Of a DNA stretch of 64,000 nucleotides, positions 18,195-27,042 are shown one piece after another (within the stretch, counting starts at the first letter, position 1; each line of letters begins with the position of its first letter). Origin of the DNA: Pseudoxanthomonas sp. PXM02. Its GTDB lineage: Bacteria; Pseudomonadota; Gammaproteobacteria; Xanthomonadales; Xanthomonadaceae. The translations under genes were made by a program, and so were the position numbers. The notes beneath the pieces were generated by a model that was not told the origin of the DNA, searched no databases, and saw nothing but the letters and a program-made list of their open reading frames with translations. The stretch is from the NCBI RefSeq assembly GCF_014851805.1, contig NZ_JACVAK010000005.1:62001-126000 (forward strand), read 5' to 3'.

Positions 18195-19997
18195 ATGAAC
18201 GACGACAGCGCCCGATTCACCTGGGGCAGATGGCGACTGCCCCTGCTGGGGCTGGCAATCCTGTTGATCGTGGTCGGTCCCGTCGTGCTGCTGCAGCGCC
18301 TGTCGCGCGCGAACCTGGATGCCGCCGACGCCGTCGCGCATACCCATGAAGTCGAAGCCGCCGTGATGGCGCTGGCGCTGGACGTCCGCGAGATCGAGTC
18401 GTCCGGCATGATGATCGCGCTGGGCGCCGATCATCCGCTGGCCCGGCAGCGCCTGGTCACCGGGCGTGCCGAACTCCCGGGACGTTTCGAAACGCTGACC
18501 CGGCTGACCGCCGACAATCCCGAGCAACTGGTCCGCGTGGGTCGCCTGCGCGAGCTGGTGGACGCGCGCACCGAGGTCGTCGAGCAACTGCTGGAAGCAC
18601 CCGATGCGTATCGTGGATCCGTGGTGGCGCCGTTGGCGACGCGCTTCCCGATTCGCGCCCTACTGAACGACATCCTGAACGACGAGCGCGCCTTGCTGGA
18701 ACGGCGCAACCAGGATGCGAAGACACAGCGGCAGCGCGCGGAATGGCTGGCGCTGGTGGCCATGGGCGCGCAGCTGCTGCTGCTGTCGCTGGTGCTGCTG
18801 TCGCTGATCCGCCAGGAGGCGCGCCGGCTAAGTGCAGAGAAGGACACCGTGCGGGCGAGCCAGCGCGCGCTGGTGGTGCTGGACACCGTGCGCGAGCCCA
18901 TCGTGCTGCTGGACAGCGAACAGCACATCCAGATGCACAACGCCGCCTTCGCCGAACTCTACGGCGTCGAGAAGGGCAAGACCGCCGTCAGCCTCGATGC
19001 GCTGGGCACCGCCTGGCAGGACAAGGTGATGCGCCAGCGCCTGGACGACGTGCTGGCGCGCGGCCGCGAGCTGTGGGACTACGAACTGCAGCAGGACACC
19101 GCCGACGGCCTGCGCCGCACGGTGCTGCTCAATGCGCGCCGCATGCCGCTGCCGGACAAGGACGACAACGCCGTGCTGGTGACGGTCAGCGACATCTCGC
19201 TGCAGAAGACCGCACAGCAGGAAATCGCCGCGCTGAACCGCCAGCTGGAAGGCAAGGTGGAGCAGGTGTCGGAAGTGAACCGCGAGCTGGAGGCCTTCAG
19301 CTACTCGGTGTCGCACGACCTGCGCGCGCCCCTGCGCCATGTGGCCGGTTTCTCCGACAAGCTCGGCCGCCACCTGGGCGAGGGCATGGATGACAAGAGC
19401 CGGCACTACATCAACGTGATCGGCGACTCCGCGCGCCGCATGTCGCAGCTGATCGACGACCTGCTGGTCTATTCGCGCCTGGGCCGCAGCGCGCTGCGCC
19501 TGCAGGCGGTGGACATGCAGTCGCTGGTGGCCGAGGCACGCGCGATGCTGGATGCGAACGAATCCAGCGACGGCCGCGCCGATCGCGTGGAGTGGCGCAT
19601 CTCGCCGATGCCCATCGTGCTGGCCGACGAGAACATGATGCGCCAGGTCTGGAGCAACCTGCTGGGCAACGCGCTGAAGTACAGCAGCCAGCGCGAGCGC
19701 TCGGTCATCCAGGTCGAACATCGCCTGCAGGACGACGGCAGCCATCTGTTCAGCGTGCGCGACAACGGCGCCGGCTTCGACATGGCGTACGCGGGCAAGC
19801 TGTTCGGCGTATTCCAGCGCCTGCACAAGGCCAGCGATTTCGCCGGCACCGGCATCGGCCTGGCCAGCGTGCGGCGCGTGCTGGGCCGGCATGGCGGCCG
19901 CATCTGGGCCGAGGCCGTGCCCGACCAGGGCGCGACCTTCTTCTTCACCCTTCCCGCGGCGCTCGACGCTCCGCTTTCCACAGAGAGAGACGCATGA
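18195..19997 (+). CDS. Sensor histidine kinase (CHASE3-PAS-HisKA-HATPase)
   Basis: A 600-residue membrane kinase. Membrane helices at about residues 13-32 and 188-206 bracket a periplasmic CHASE3-like helical sensor (AVAHTHEVEAAVMAL ... DVREIESSGMM). A PAS domain follows (VLDTVREPIVLLDSEQHIQMHNAAFAELYG), then the phosphoacceptor box SYSVSHDLRAPLRHV, the N box NLLGNALKYSS, and G boxes DNGAGFD and GTGIGLASV. The ATG at 18195 has CAGGGGAA upstream. Its stop overlaps the start of the response regulator gene, the standard arrangement for a cognate pair; the stimulus is unknown. Confidence 0.92.
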   Translation: MNDDSARFTWGRWRLPLLGLAILLIVVGPVVLLQRLSRANLDAADAVAHTHEVEAAVMALALDVREIESSGMMIALGADHPLARQRLVTGRAELPGRFETLTRLTADNPEQLVRVGRLRELVDARTEVVEQLLEAPDAYRGSVVAPLATRFPIRALLNDILNDERALLERRNQDAKTQRQRAEWLALVAMGAQLLLLSLVLLSLIRQEARRLSAEKDTVRASQRALVVLDTVREPIVLLDSEQHIQMHNAAFAELYGVEKGKTAVSLDALGTAWQDKVMRQRLDDVLARGRELWDYELQQDTADGLRRTVLLNARRMPLPDKDDNAVLVTVSDISLQKTAQQEIAALNRQLEGKVEQVSEVNRELEAFSYSVSHDLRAPLRHVAGFSDKLGRHLGEGMDDKSRHYINVIGDSARRMSQLIDDLLVYSRLGRSALRLQAVDMQSLVAEARAMLDANESSDGRADRVEWRISPMPIVLADENMMRQVWSNLLGNALKYSSQRERSVIQVEHRLQDDGSHLFSVRDNGAGFDMAYAGKLFGVFQRLHKASDFAGTGIGLASVRRVLGRHGGRIWAEAVPDQGATFFFTLPAALDAPLSTERDA

Positions 19998-20434
19998 GCG
20001 ACATCCGCACCATCCTGCTGGCCGAAGACAGCCTGGCAGACGCCGAAATGGCGATCGACGCGCTGCGCGAAGCCAACCTGGCCAACCCGATCGTGCACGT
20101 CGAGGACGGCGTCGAGGCGCTGGATTACCTGCTGCGCCGCGGTGCGCACGCCGACCGCGCCGAAGGCATGCCGTCGGTGCTGCTGCTGGACATCAAGATG
20201 CCGCGCATGGACGGGCTTGAAGTGCTGAAGCAGATCCGCGGCGACGAGAAGCTCAAGCACCTGCCGGTGGTGATCCTGTCGTCCTCGCGCGAGGAAAGCG
20301 ACCTGGCGCGCAGCTGGGATCTGGGCGTGAACGCCTACGTGGTCAAGCCCGTCGACATCGACCAGTTCTTCCAGGCGGTCAAGACGCTGGGCACGTTCTG
20401 GGCGGTGATCAACGAAACCCCGGCCGGGGGTTGA
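19994..20434 (+). CDS. Single-domain response regulator (Rcp1-like)
   Basis: A 146-residue receiver with no output domain: LLAEDSLAD supplies the acidic pair, LLLDIKMPRMDG the phosphoacceptor Asp, VVILSSS the Thr/Ser switch and VVKPVD the conserved Lys. It is the extended type found next to phytochrome-like and CHASE3 kinases. The ATG overlaps the kinase stop (ATGA), so the two are translationally coupled. The hybrid kinase gene follows after 3 bases. Confidence 0.93.
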   Translation: MSDIRTILLAEDSLADAEMAIDALREANLANPIVHVEDGVEALDYLLRRGAHADRAEGMPSVLLLDIKMPRMDGLEVLKQIRGDEKLKHLPVVILSSSREESDLARSWDLGVNAYVVKPVDIDQFFQAVKTLGTFWAVINETPAGG

Positions 20435-20437
20435 TCC

Positions 20438-21946
20438 GTGCCGAAGACCGGTGTGCCGCTGGGACACATCCGCATCCTGCTGGTCGAGGATTCGGCACTC
20501 GATGCCGAGTTGCTGATCGAACAGTTGCAGGACGCGGGTCTCGATGCCGAGTTCGTCCGGGTGGACGGCGCGGACGACCTGCGGGCGGCGCTGGCCGGCG
20601 AGCCGTTCGACCTGGTGCTGTCGGACATGGACCTGCCGGGATTCTCCGGCTACCAGGCACTGGAAATCCTGCGCAGCCACGATGCGCGACTGCCGTTCGT
20701 GTTCTTTTCCGGCACGATCGGTGAGGAGACCGCGGTCAAGGCGTTGCAGGAAGGCGCCAGCGACTATGTGCTGAAGCACTCGCCCGCGCGCCTGCCGTCG
20801 GCGGTGGCGCGCGCGATCCGCGAGGCACGGACCGAACGCGAACGCGAACATGCCGAGCGCGAGCTGATGCGCTCGCAGCGGCTGGACTGCCTGGCGATGC
20901 TGGCGGCGGGCCTGAGCCACGACCTGCGCAACATCCTGCAGCCGCTGCTGATCGTGCCCGACCTGCTGTCGACCTACAGCGACGACCCCAAGGTCCTGCG
21001 GCTGGGGGCAGTGATCTCGGAAAGCGGCAAGCGCGGCCACGAGATGGCCGACTCGATGCTGTCGTTCGTGCGCGGCTCGCGCAAGGCCAGCGAGACCATC
21101 AGCGTGGCGGCGCTATTCAGCGCCGTACAACTGCTGTTGCAGGGTAGCCTGTCGCGCAGTGTCCGCCTGACGGTGGAGCAGCCGGCCGACGACCTGCTGA
21201 TCGAAGGCAACTACACCGAGTTCCAGCAGTGCCTGATCAACCTCTGCCTCAACGCGATCCAGGCCATGGCCGAGCGCGGGGGCGAACTGACGCTGTCGGC
21301 GACGCCGGCCGTCGCCGACGATGGCGCTGAATACGTCGTGCTGCGGGTGGCGGACGAAGGTGCCGGCATGGACGACGCCACGCGGCAGCAGCTGTTCACG
21401 CCGTTCTTCACCACCAAGGCCAGCGGCACCGGCCTGGGCCTGATGTCGTGCAAGCGCATCGTCGAATCGGTGAAGGGACGGATCGAGGTGCACAGCGTGC
21501 AGGGGCAGGGCACCACGTTCGAGCTGTACCTGCCGGCACCGGTCGTCGATGAGTGGGCGGGCAGCGAGGACGCCGCGTTCCTGGATGGCGAAGGACGCCG
21601 CGTGCTGCTGGTCGACGGCGACGCGACGCGCCTGTCGCTGCTCGGCAATGCGCTGGCGGCGCAGGGCTACGACCCGATCATGTCGCCCGACGGCGCCAAT
21701 GCGCTGCAGCAGATCGCCCGCCAGGGACTGCCTGCGCTGGCGATCATCGACGACGACATCCTGCTGCTGTCGGCGGCGGATGTGCTGGCGGTCCTACAGG
21801 AAGCGGGCTTCGATGGCCCGGTGATCCGCCTGCGCGAACCGAGCAGGCAGGCCGATGCGCACGATTACGCCGCGACGGTGGTCAAGCCGGTGCAGGTGCA
21901 GTCGCTGTTCGGTGCGATCGAACACGCGATGGGGATGCGCGCCTGA
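20438..21946 (+). CDS. Hybrid histidine kinase, receiver-HisKA-HATPase-receiver
   Basis: A 502-residue soluble protein with an unusual order: an N-terminal receiver (LLVEDSALDAE, VLSDMDLPGFSG, YVLKHSP), a kinase core with LAAGLSHDLRNILQP, NLCLNAIQAMAE, DEGAGMD and GTGLGLMSC, and a C-terminal receiver-like domain (LLVDGDATR, IIDDDILLL, VVKPVQ) that is poorly conserved around the acidic pocket. Starting with GTG 3 bases after the regulator stop, it is the third gene of the operon. The N-terminal receiver probably takes phosphate from the 18195 kinase, which would make a branched relay; that is inference. Confidence 0.9.
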   Translation: MPKTGVPLGHIRILLVEDSALDAELLIEQLQDAGLDAEFVRVDGADDLRAALAGEPFDLVLSDMDLPGFSGYQALEILRSHDARLPFVFFSGTIGEETAVKALQEGASDYVLKHSPARLPSAVARAIREARTEREREHAERELMRSQRLDCLAMLAAGLSHDLRNILQPLLIVPDLLSTYSDDPKVLRLGAVISESGKRGHEMADSMLSFVRGSRKASETISVAALFSAVQLLLQGSLSRSVRLTVEQPADDLLIEGNYTEFQQCLINLCLNAIQAMAERGGELTLSATPAVADDGAEYVVLRVADEGAGMDDATRQQLFTPFFTTKASGTGLGLMSCKRIVESVKGRIEVHSVQGQGTTFELYLPAPVVDEWAGSEDAAFLDGEGRRVLLVDGDATRLSLLGNALAAQGYDPIMSPDGANALQQIARQGLPALAIIDDDILLLSAADVLAVLQEAGFDGPVIRLREPSRQADAHDYAATVVKPVQVQSLFGAIEHAMGMRA

Positions 21947-21982
21947 CGATCCCGTCGGGAGGCAGGCGCGCGGGAGGCTCGC

Positions 21983-22306
21983 TCAGACGTGGCCGACCGC
22001 CGGCTTCAGGCGCTGCCACACGGCCCGCATGATCGGCTGCGCGCGGTACCAGCCGATCGGCGTGTCCGGGCAGTGTCGCTGCAGGCGGTCGCGCAGCGAC
22101 GGCGCGATCTCCTCGAACTCCTGCCGGTGATGCAGCAGGTAGGCGTCGTAGCCAATCTTCAGGCACTGCTCCAGGTCGTTCACCGTGGCACCGACGACCT
22201 GGAACGTGTCCTCGTTGAGGCGCGTCTTCCAGTACGCCAGCTCGGCGTCGATGTCGACGATCTGCGCCGTGGCGGCGTGGGCGTTGCGCTGATGCAGACT
22301 GGCCAT
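21983..22306 (-). CDS. Small helical protein, tandem family member 1
   Basis: A 107-residue protein beginning MASLHQRNAHAATAQIVDIDAELAYWKTRL. It shares a layout with the next two minus-strand genes: an acidic xELxxW helix near the N-terminus, a YDAYLLHHRQEFEEIAPSLRDRL helix in the middle and a WYRAQPIMRAVWQRLKP helix at the end. No catalytic residues or membrane segments are visible and I do not recognise the family. The start at 22306 has GGGGAACACC upstream; an in-frame ATG at 22396 would read through an AT-rich promoter-like stretch. Confidence 0.75.
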   Translation of the reverse strand: MASLHQRNAHAATAQIVDIDAELAYWKTRLNEDTFQVVGATVNDLEQCLKIGYDAYLLHHRQEFEEIAPSLRDRLQRHCPDTPIGWYRAQPIMRAVWQRLKPAVGHV

Positions 22307-22420
22307 GGTGTTCCCCCGTGTCGTGTGTGGTGACGGGGTGAGTTTTTGTTCGGCGCAGTGATGCTTAAGTGAAATAAAGGGCGTTTTAACCTGCATTTAA
22401 CCGCGCAGGGGCTTTTCCGT
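22307..22420 (-). promoter_or_regulatory. AT-rich leader of the small helical gene 1
   Basis: Unusually AT-rich for this genome. On the minus strand it carries two copies of GGTTAAA in direct repeat near 22385-22400, followed by CTTTATTTCACTTAAG. It is the likely promoter of the 21983-22306 gene; no clean -35/-10 pair can be named. Confidence 0.4.
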
Positions 22421-22873
22421 TCACCTTTGCCGTGACGGCGTGAAGCGATTGCCCGCACGACGTTGCATCGCTTCGGCCAGTACGAGGCGTTCGTCCATCA
22501 CCGTGGCCACCAGCGAAGGCGCGAACAGCGGCGGATCTTCTTCCAGCGGCGCATTGAGGCGCTCCCACACGCGCGCGATCACGGCCGAGGCCAGCGTCCA
22601 GTCCAGGCGCGCGTTGCGCACGACGGCGGCTTCGTAGCGGGCCGGCAGCGTGGGCAGCAACGATTGCAACGGACGTCGTCGCGAGAGCAGGTAGATGTCG
22701 TAGGCGAACTTCAGCGTGGGCACGTAGTGGCGGAAGGCGGTGCCGGGGCGATGGAAGGCCTGGCGTGCGTACGTCTTCTCCCAGAAGCGCAGTTCGGTGT
22801 GGATGTCGACCACGGCGCATGGCATCGCCTCGTCGTCCCAGGCGTGGGCGAGCGGATCGGGCTGGCAGGACAT
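22421..22873 (-). CDS. Small helical protein, tandem family member 2
   Basis: A 150-residue protein starting MSCQPDPLAHAWDDEAMPCAVVDIHTELRFWEKTY. The core lines up by eye with member 1: VDIHTELRFW versus VDIDAELAYW, FAYDIYLLSRRRPLQSLLPTLPARY versus IGYDAYLLHHRQEFEEIAPSLRDRL, and LASAVIARVWERL versus QPIMRAVWQRL. A C-terminal extension of about 45 residues is unique to this copy. GGAGG lies 6 bases upstream of the chosen ATG. Function unknown. Confidence 0.75.
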   Translation of the reverse strand: MSCQPDPLAHAWDDEAMPCAVVDIHTELRFWEKTYARQAFHRPGTAFRHYVPTLKFAYDIYLLSRRRPLQSLLPTLPARYEAAVVRNARLDWTLASAVIARVWERLNAPLEEDPPLFAPSLVATVMDERLVLAEAMQRRAGNRFTPSRQR

Positions 22874-23142
22874 GGGTTCCCCTCCCTGGCGCAAGGCCTG
22901 GCGGAGCATGGAACCGCCGGATGAAGCACGGTTTGCGGACACATGACAGGCATGTGCCGTCCGCGCCGCGGCAGTCGGCGGACTGCGCGGTGCCCCCTGT
23001 GGCGACGTGCCACTCCGTCCTCCCCGAAGAAGGCGTGTGGTTCCCGGCCTTGCCGGCGCTTGTCGTTGCCCCTGCCTCTTCAGACACGCATGGATACGCG
23101 ACGGACGGCCTACCGTTCGTCAGTCGCGTATCGCTTCGTCGA
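22874..23142. other. Gap between tandem family members 2 and 3
   Basis: About 270 bases with no gene I can support. It contains a short inverted repeat around a CACATGACAGGCATGTG core near 22940-22957. No terminator with a T tract is seen. Confidence 0.4.
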
Positions 23143-23496
23143 TCAGTGCATGCGGGCCTGGATGGCGCCGTTTTCATCCAGCCAGCGCCATGCTTCACGC
23201 AGCAGCGTGCGCGCCACGGGCCATTCCGGCCCCGCATCGCCGCGCAGCCGCTCCCAGTGGTCTTCCAGCTCGAGCTCGGTATCGAGGTCCAACTGGCCCG
23301 CGTGGTCCGCATGCGAAGCCGCCGCGAACGCATACGCGCGGCAGGCGTCCTCCCACGCGACATCCGGATGCAGGCGGCGCCTGCGACCGTAGTCATGCAC
23401 CGTGAACGCGGCGAAGGCGTCGCTGGTCACGGCCGGCGCGCGGGGCGGCACCTGCCGGAGCGTGTCGAGTTGGTCGCGATAGAGCTGTCGGTCCAT
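23143..23496 (-). CDS. Small helical protein, tandem family member 3
   Basis: A 117-residue protein beginning MDRQLYRDQLDTLRQVPPRAP. It is the most diverged of the three: the middle helix reads WEDACRAYAFAAASHADH and the end ARTLLREAWRWLDENG, the latter matching the VWQRL/VWERL helix of the others, and the DTELELEDHWERL segment resembles their xELxxW helix. GGAGG lies upstream of the ATG at 23496. It is divergent from the helicase gene. Function unknown; the relation to the other two is by eye and moderate. Confidence 0.7.
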   Translation of the reverse strand: MDRQLYRDQLDTLRQVPPRAPAVTSDAFAAFTVHDYGRRRRLHPDVAWEDACRAYAFAAASHADHAGQLDLDTELELEDHWERLRGDAGPEWPVARTLLREAWRWLDENGAIQARMH

Positions 23497-23673
23497 GCGG
23501 GAGCCTCCGTGGGGATAGTGCTGTGGTATCGCGGCGGTCGTTATCGATGGGTGAGAAATCCCTTCGATCCGTGATCACAAAGCTGAGATGCGGTCCGACG
23601 ATCAGCCGGCGGTCAGTCTCATCTGCTGAGACGCGGGCCGCGTCAGATGGCGGCCTGCCGCCGAGAGACCGCC

Positions 23674-26094
23674 ATGCCCGCCCAGACCGCCCTGATCCGT
23701 CGCCATGCCGACGAGGCTTCCCTGCTGCCCGCGACCAGCGCCGATGGCCGCGCGCTGGCCGAGCGGCTGTCCGGCAAGTACCACGACCGCGTGACCGGGC
23801 AGTTCGTCATCCCCGCACGCGAAGGACGCTATGAGGCGTTGCCGGACGACCTGCCGAAGGCGCTTGCCGATGCGTTGCGCCAGCGCGGCATCGAGCGGCT
23901 GTATTCGCACCAGGCCGAGGCGTGGCGGCAGGCGCAGGCCGGCGATCATCTCGCCATCGTCACCCCGACGGCCTCGGGGAAATCGCTGTGCTACACGCTG
24001 CCCGTGGTCGCCTCGGCGCTGTCGCGGCGGGGCAAGGCGTTGTACCTGTTCCCGACCAAAGCACTGGCGCAGGACCAGGTGGCGGAACTGCTGGACCTGA
24101 GCCGCGCAGGCGATCTGGGATTGAAAGCCTTCACCTTCGACGGCGACACGCCCGGCGATGCGCGCCAGGCGATTCGCCTGCATGGCGACATCGTGGTCAG
24201 CAACCCGGACATGCTGCACCAGGCCATCCTGCCTCACCACACCAAGTGGGCGCAGTTCTTCGAGAACCTGCGCTACGTGGTGATCGACGAAGTGCATACC
24301 TACCGTGGCGTGTTCGGCAGCCACGTGGCCAACGTGCTGCGGCGGTTGAAGCGGGTCTGCGCGTTCTATGGCGCCACGCCGCAGTTCATCGTCTGCTCGG
24401 CCACCATCGGCAATCCGCAGGCGCATGCGGAGGCATTGCTGGAACTGCCGGTGCACGCAATCACCGAATCCGGCGCGCCAAGCGGCGAGAAGCACGTGCT
24501 GCTGTGGAACCCGCCGGTGGTCAATCCCGACCTGGGCCTGCGCGCGTCGGCACGCTCGCAGAGCAACCGCATTGCGCGGCTGGCGATCAAGGCGGGCCTG
24601 AAGACGCTGGTGTTCGCGCAGTCGCGCACGATGGTCGAAGTGCTGACCAAGTACCTGAAGGACGTGTTCGACCACGATCCGCGCAAGCCGGCGCGCATCC
24701 GTGCCTACCGCGGCGGCTACCTGCCGACCGAACGGCGCGAAGCCGAGCGCGCGATGCGCGATGGCCGCGTGGACGGGATCATCTCCACCTCCGCGCTGGA
24801 GCTGGGCGTGGATATCGGCAGCCTGGATGCGGTGGTGTTGAACGGCTATCCGGGGTCCATCGCGGCGACGTGGCAGCGTTTCGGTCGGGCGGGGCGACGG
24901 CAGCAGGCGTCGCTGGGCATCCTGGTCGCCAGTTCGCAACCGCTGGACCAGTACGTGGTGCGGCATCCGGAATTCTTCGCCGACAGCCCGCCGGAACACG
25001 CACGCATCGCGCCGGACCAGCCGATGATCCTGCTCGACCACGTGCGTTGCGCGGCGTTCGAACTACCGTTCCTGGCCGGTGAACCGTTCGGTCCCATCGA
25101 TCCGTCGCCGTTCCTGCAACTTCTGGACGAGGACAGCGTGGTCCACCGCGAAGGCGATCGTTACGAATGGATCGCCGACAGTTATCCGGCCAACGCGGTC
25201 AGCCTGCGTTCGGTGGCGGACGGCAACTTCGTCGTCGTCGATCGCACCGACGGGCGCCAGGTGATCATCGCCGAGGTCGACTTCAGTGCCGCGCCGTTGA
25301 CGCTGTACGAAGGCGCGATTCACATGGTGCAGTCCACGCCGTACCAGGTGGAGCGGCTGGATTGGGAAGGACGCAAGGCCTACGTCACCCGCACGCACGT
25401 GGACTACTACACCGATGCGATCGACTACACCAAGCTGAAGGTGCTGGAGCGTTTCGATGGCAGCATCGCGGGGCAGGGCACCTGCCACCACGGCGAAGTG
25501 CACGTGGTGCGGCGCGTGGCCGGTTACAAGAAGATCCGTTACTACACGCACGAGAACATCGGCTACGGGCCGGTGAACCTGCCGGATCAGGAGATGCACA
25601 CCACCAGCCTGTGGTGGCAGCTGCCGCCTGCACTGCTGGAATCCGAATTCGAGTCGCGCCAGGAGGCGCTGGACGGCTTCCTCGGCGCCGCCTATGCGTT
25701 GCATGTCGCCGCCACTGTCGCCGTGATGGCCGAAGGTCGCGACCTGCAGAAGGCCGTGGGGGATGGCGATGGCGCGTGGTTCGCGTTGCCGGATACGCAG
25801 GGGCGCGGCCAGCTGCGCGGCAGCGAGAGCCAGGTGCTGTCGCCGGTCTCGGGCGAACGTTTCGTGCCGACCGCGTATCTGTACGACAACTATCCCGGTG
25901 GCATCGGCCTGAGCGAACCGTTGTGGCGACGCCAGCGCGAACTGGTGCAGCGTGCGGTGCAGTTGGTCTCTTCGTGCGACTGCCGGGGCGGTTGTCCCGC
26001 CTGCGTCGGCCCGGTGCTTGCGAACGACGAGGACGCCGAGACCACGCCACGCGCGCTGGCGGCGCGCGTGCTGCAGTTGCTGGACGCCGCATGA
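23674..26094 (+). CDS. MrfA-like DEAD/DEAH helicase with DUF1998 domain
   Basis: An 806-residue superfamily 2 helicase. Motif I PTASGKS (Lys103), motif II DEVH (205-208), motif III SAT, and motif VI QRFGRAGRR are intact, with a C-terminal MrfA/YprA-type domain that ends in the zinc-type cysteine set CDCRGGCPAC. Bacillus subtilis MrfA works with the exonuclease MrfB in repair of mitomycin C lesions independent of UvrA. Here the next gene, overlapping by 4 bases, encodes an MrfB-like exonuclease, so the same pair is expected. The ATG at 23674 is chosen over an upstream in-frame start at 23647 because GAGAGACC precedes it. Confidence 0.9.
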   Translation: MPAQTALIRRHADEASLLPATSADGRALAERLSGKYHDRVTGQFVIPAREGRYEALPDDLPKALADALRQRGIERLYSHQAEAWRQAQAGDHLAIVTPTASGKSLCYTLPVVASALSRRGKALYLFPTKALAQDQVAELLDLSRAGDLGLKAFTFDGDTPGDARQAIRLHGDIVVSNPDMLHQAILPHHTKWAQFFENLRYVVIDEVHTYRGVFGSHVANVLRRLKRVCAFYGATPQFIVCSATIGNPQAHAEALLELPVHAITESGAPSGEKHVLLWNPPVVNPDLGLRASARSQSNRIARLAIKAGLKTLVFAQSRTMVEVLTKYLKDVFDHDPRKPARIRAYRGGYLPTERREAERAMRDGRVDGIISTSALELGVDIGSLDAVVLNGYPGSIAATWQRFGRAGRRQQASLGILVASSQPLDQYVVRHPEFFADSPPEHARIAPDQPMILLDHVRCAAFELPFLAGEPFGPIDPSPFLQLLDEDSVVHREGDRYEWIADSYPANAVSLRSVADGNFVVVDRTDGRQVIIAEVDFSAAPLTLYEGAIHMVQSTPYQVERLDWEGRKAYVTRTHVDYYTDAIDYTKLKVLERFDGSIAGQGTCHHGEVHVVRRVAGYKKIRYYTHENIGYGPVNLPDQEMHTTSLWWQLPPALLESEFESRQEALDGFLGAAYALHVAATVAVMAEGRDLQKAVGDGDGAWFALPDTQGRGQLRGSESQVLSPVSGERFVPTAYLYDNYPGGIGLSEPLWRRQRELVQRAVQLVSSCDCRGGCPACVGPVLANDEDAETTPRALAARVLQLLDAA

Positions 26095-26957
26095 GCGTCA
26101 GCGTCGAGAAACTGCAGCGGCTGCGGAAGCAGGCGGGGCACGATGCCGTCGTGACGTCGTCGTCGCCTTTGCCGCCCGCGCATGATCCGTTGCCCGCGCT
26201 GCGTCGCATGCTGGGCATCCGCGAAAAGGCACGTCCCGCCGTGACGGTGCGCGCCCACGATCGCGTGCTGCCGGGCGATGAGATCGCGCCGGGGTTGCTG
26301 CTGCTCGAACAGGTCCTTCCGTTCGATCGCGTGCCGTCGGAGGTCGACGGCACGTTTGCTCGCATGCATGCGTTCCGCACGGACAACCTGCTGTTCTTCG
26401 ATACCGAGACCACCGGTCTGTCCGGCGGCACCGGCACGCGCGCCTTCATGGTGGGCGCGTCGGATTTCGTCCCCGACGGACTGCGCGTGCGCCAGTTGCT
26501 GATCACGCACCTGTCGGCCGAGCCGGCGATGCTGCGCGCCTTCGCCGGCTGGCTGTCGGAAGACACGCGACTGGTCAGCTACAACGGCCGCTGCTACGAC
26601 GCGCCGCTGCTGGCCGCGCGCTACCGCTTGGCACGACAGGGCACGCCGTTGGCCGGCATCGAACATCTCGACCTGCTGTTCCCCACGCGCCGGCGCTACC
26701 GCGGCGTGTGGGAGAACTGCCGGCTGGCGACGATCGAGCGCCGCGCGCTCGGCATCGTGCGCGAGGACGACCTGCCGGGTTCGGAAGCGCCCGGCGCATG
26801 GCTGCAGTACCTGCGGGGCGGTGATGCCGGGCTGCTGCGGCGCGTGCTGGAGCACAATTTCCAGGACGTGGTGACGCTGGCGCACCTGCTGCTGCATCTG
26901 TCGGCGCCCGACGCGGCGTCACCGGATGGAAGCGTATTTACCTGCACTCCGCCTTGA
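26091..26957 (+). CDS. MrfB-like 3'-5' exonuclease (RNase H fold)
   Basis: A 288-residue protein. The nuclease core starts with LLFFDTETTGL (Asp104, Glu106) and continues with LVSYNGRCYDAPLL and a final HNFQDVVTLAHLL, giving the D-E-D-D-type acidic residues plus the terminal His of a DEDDh exonuclease. About 90 N-terminal residues of low complexity precede it, as in YprB/MrfB. The ATGA overlap with the helicase gene means translational coupling. The pairing with a DUF1998 helicase is the strongest reason for calling it MrfB-like rather than a generic exonuclease. Confidence 0.87.
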   Translation: MSVSVEKLQRLRKQAGHDAVVTSSSPLPPAHDPLPALRRMLGIREKARPAVTVRAHDRVLPGDEIAPGLLLLEQVLPFDRVPSEVDGTFARMHAFRTDNLLFFDTETTGLSGGTGTRAFMVGASDFVPDGLRVRQLLITHLSAEPAMLRAFAGWLSEDTRLVSYNGRCYDAPLLAARYRLARQGTPLAGIEHLDLLFPTRRRYRGVWENCRLATIERRALGIVREDDLPGSEAPGAWLQYLRGGDAGLLRRVLEHNFQDVVTLAHLLLHLSAPDAASPDGSVFTCTPP

Positions 26958-27042
26958 CCCCGCGCAGGGGCGGGCGGATGCTGGCCGCGCTGGAACCCCA
27001 CGAAGACGCACTGCCTGTCCGCCCTGCCACAGGAGCCGTCCC

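Noticed and set aside
22943-23142. Possible gene in the gap between small family members 2 and 3
   Set aside because: Open frames exist on both strands, but none has a ribosome site, a conserved pattern or sensible codon use.
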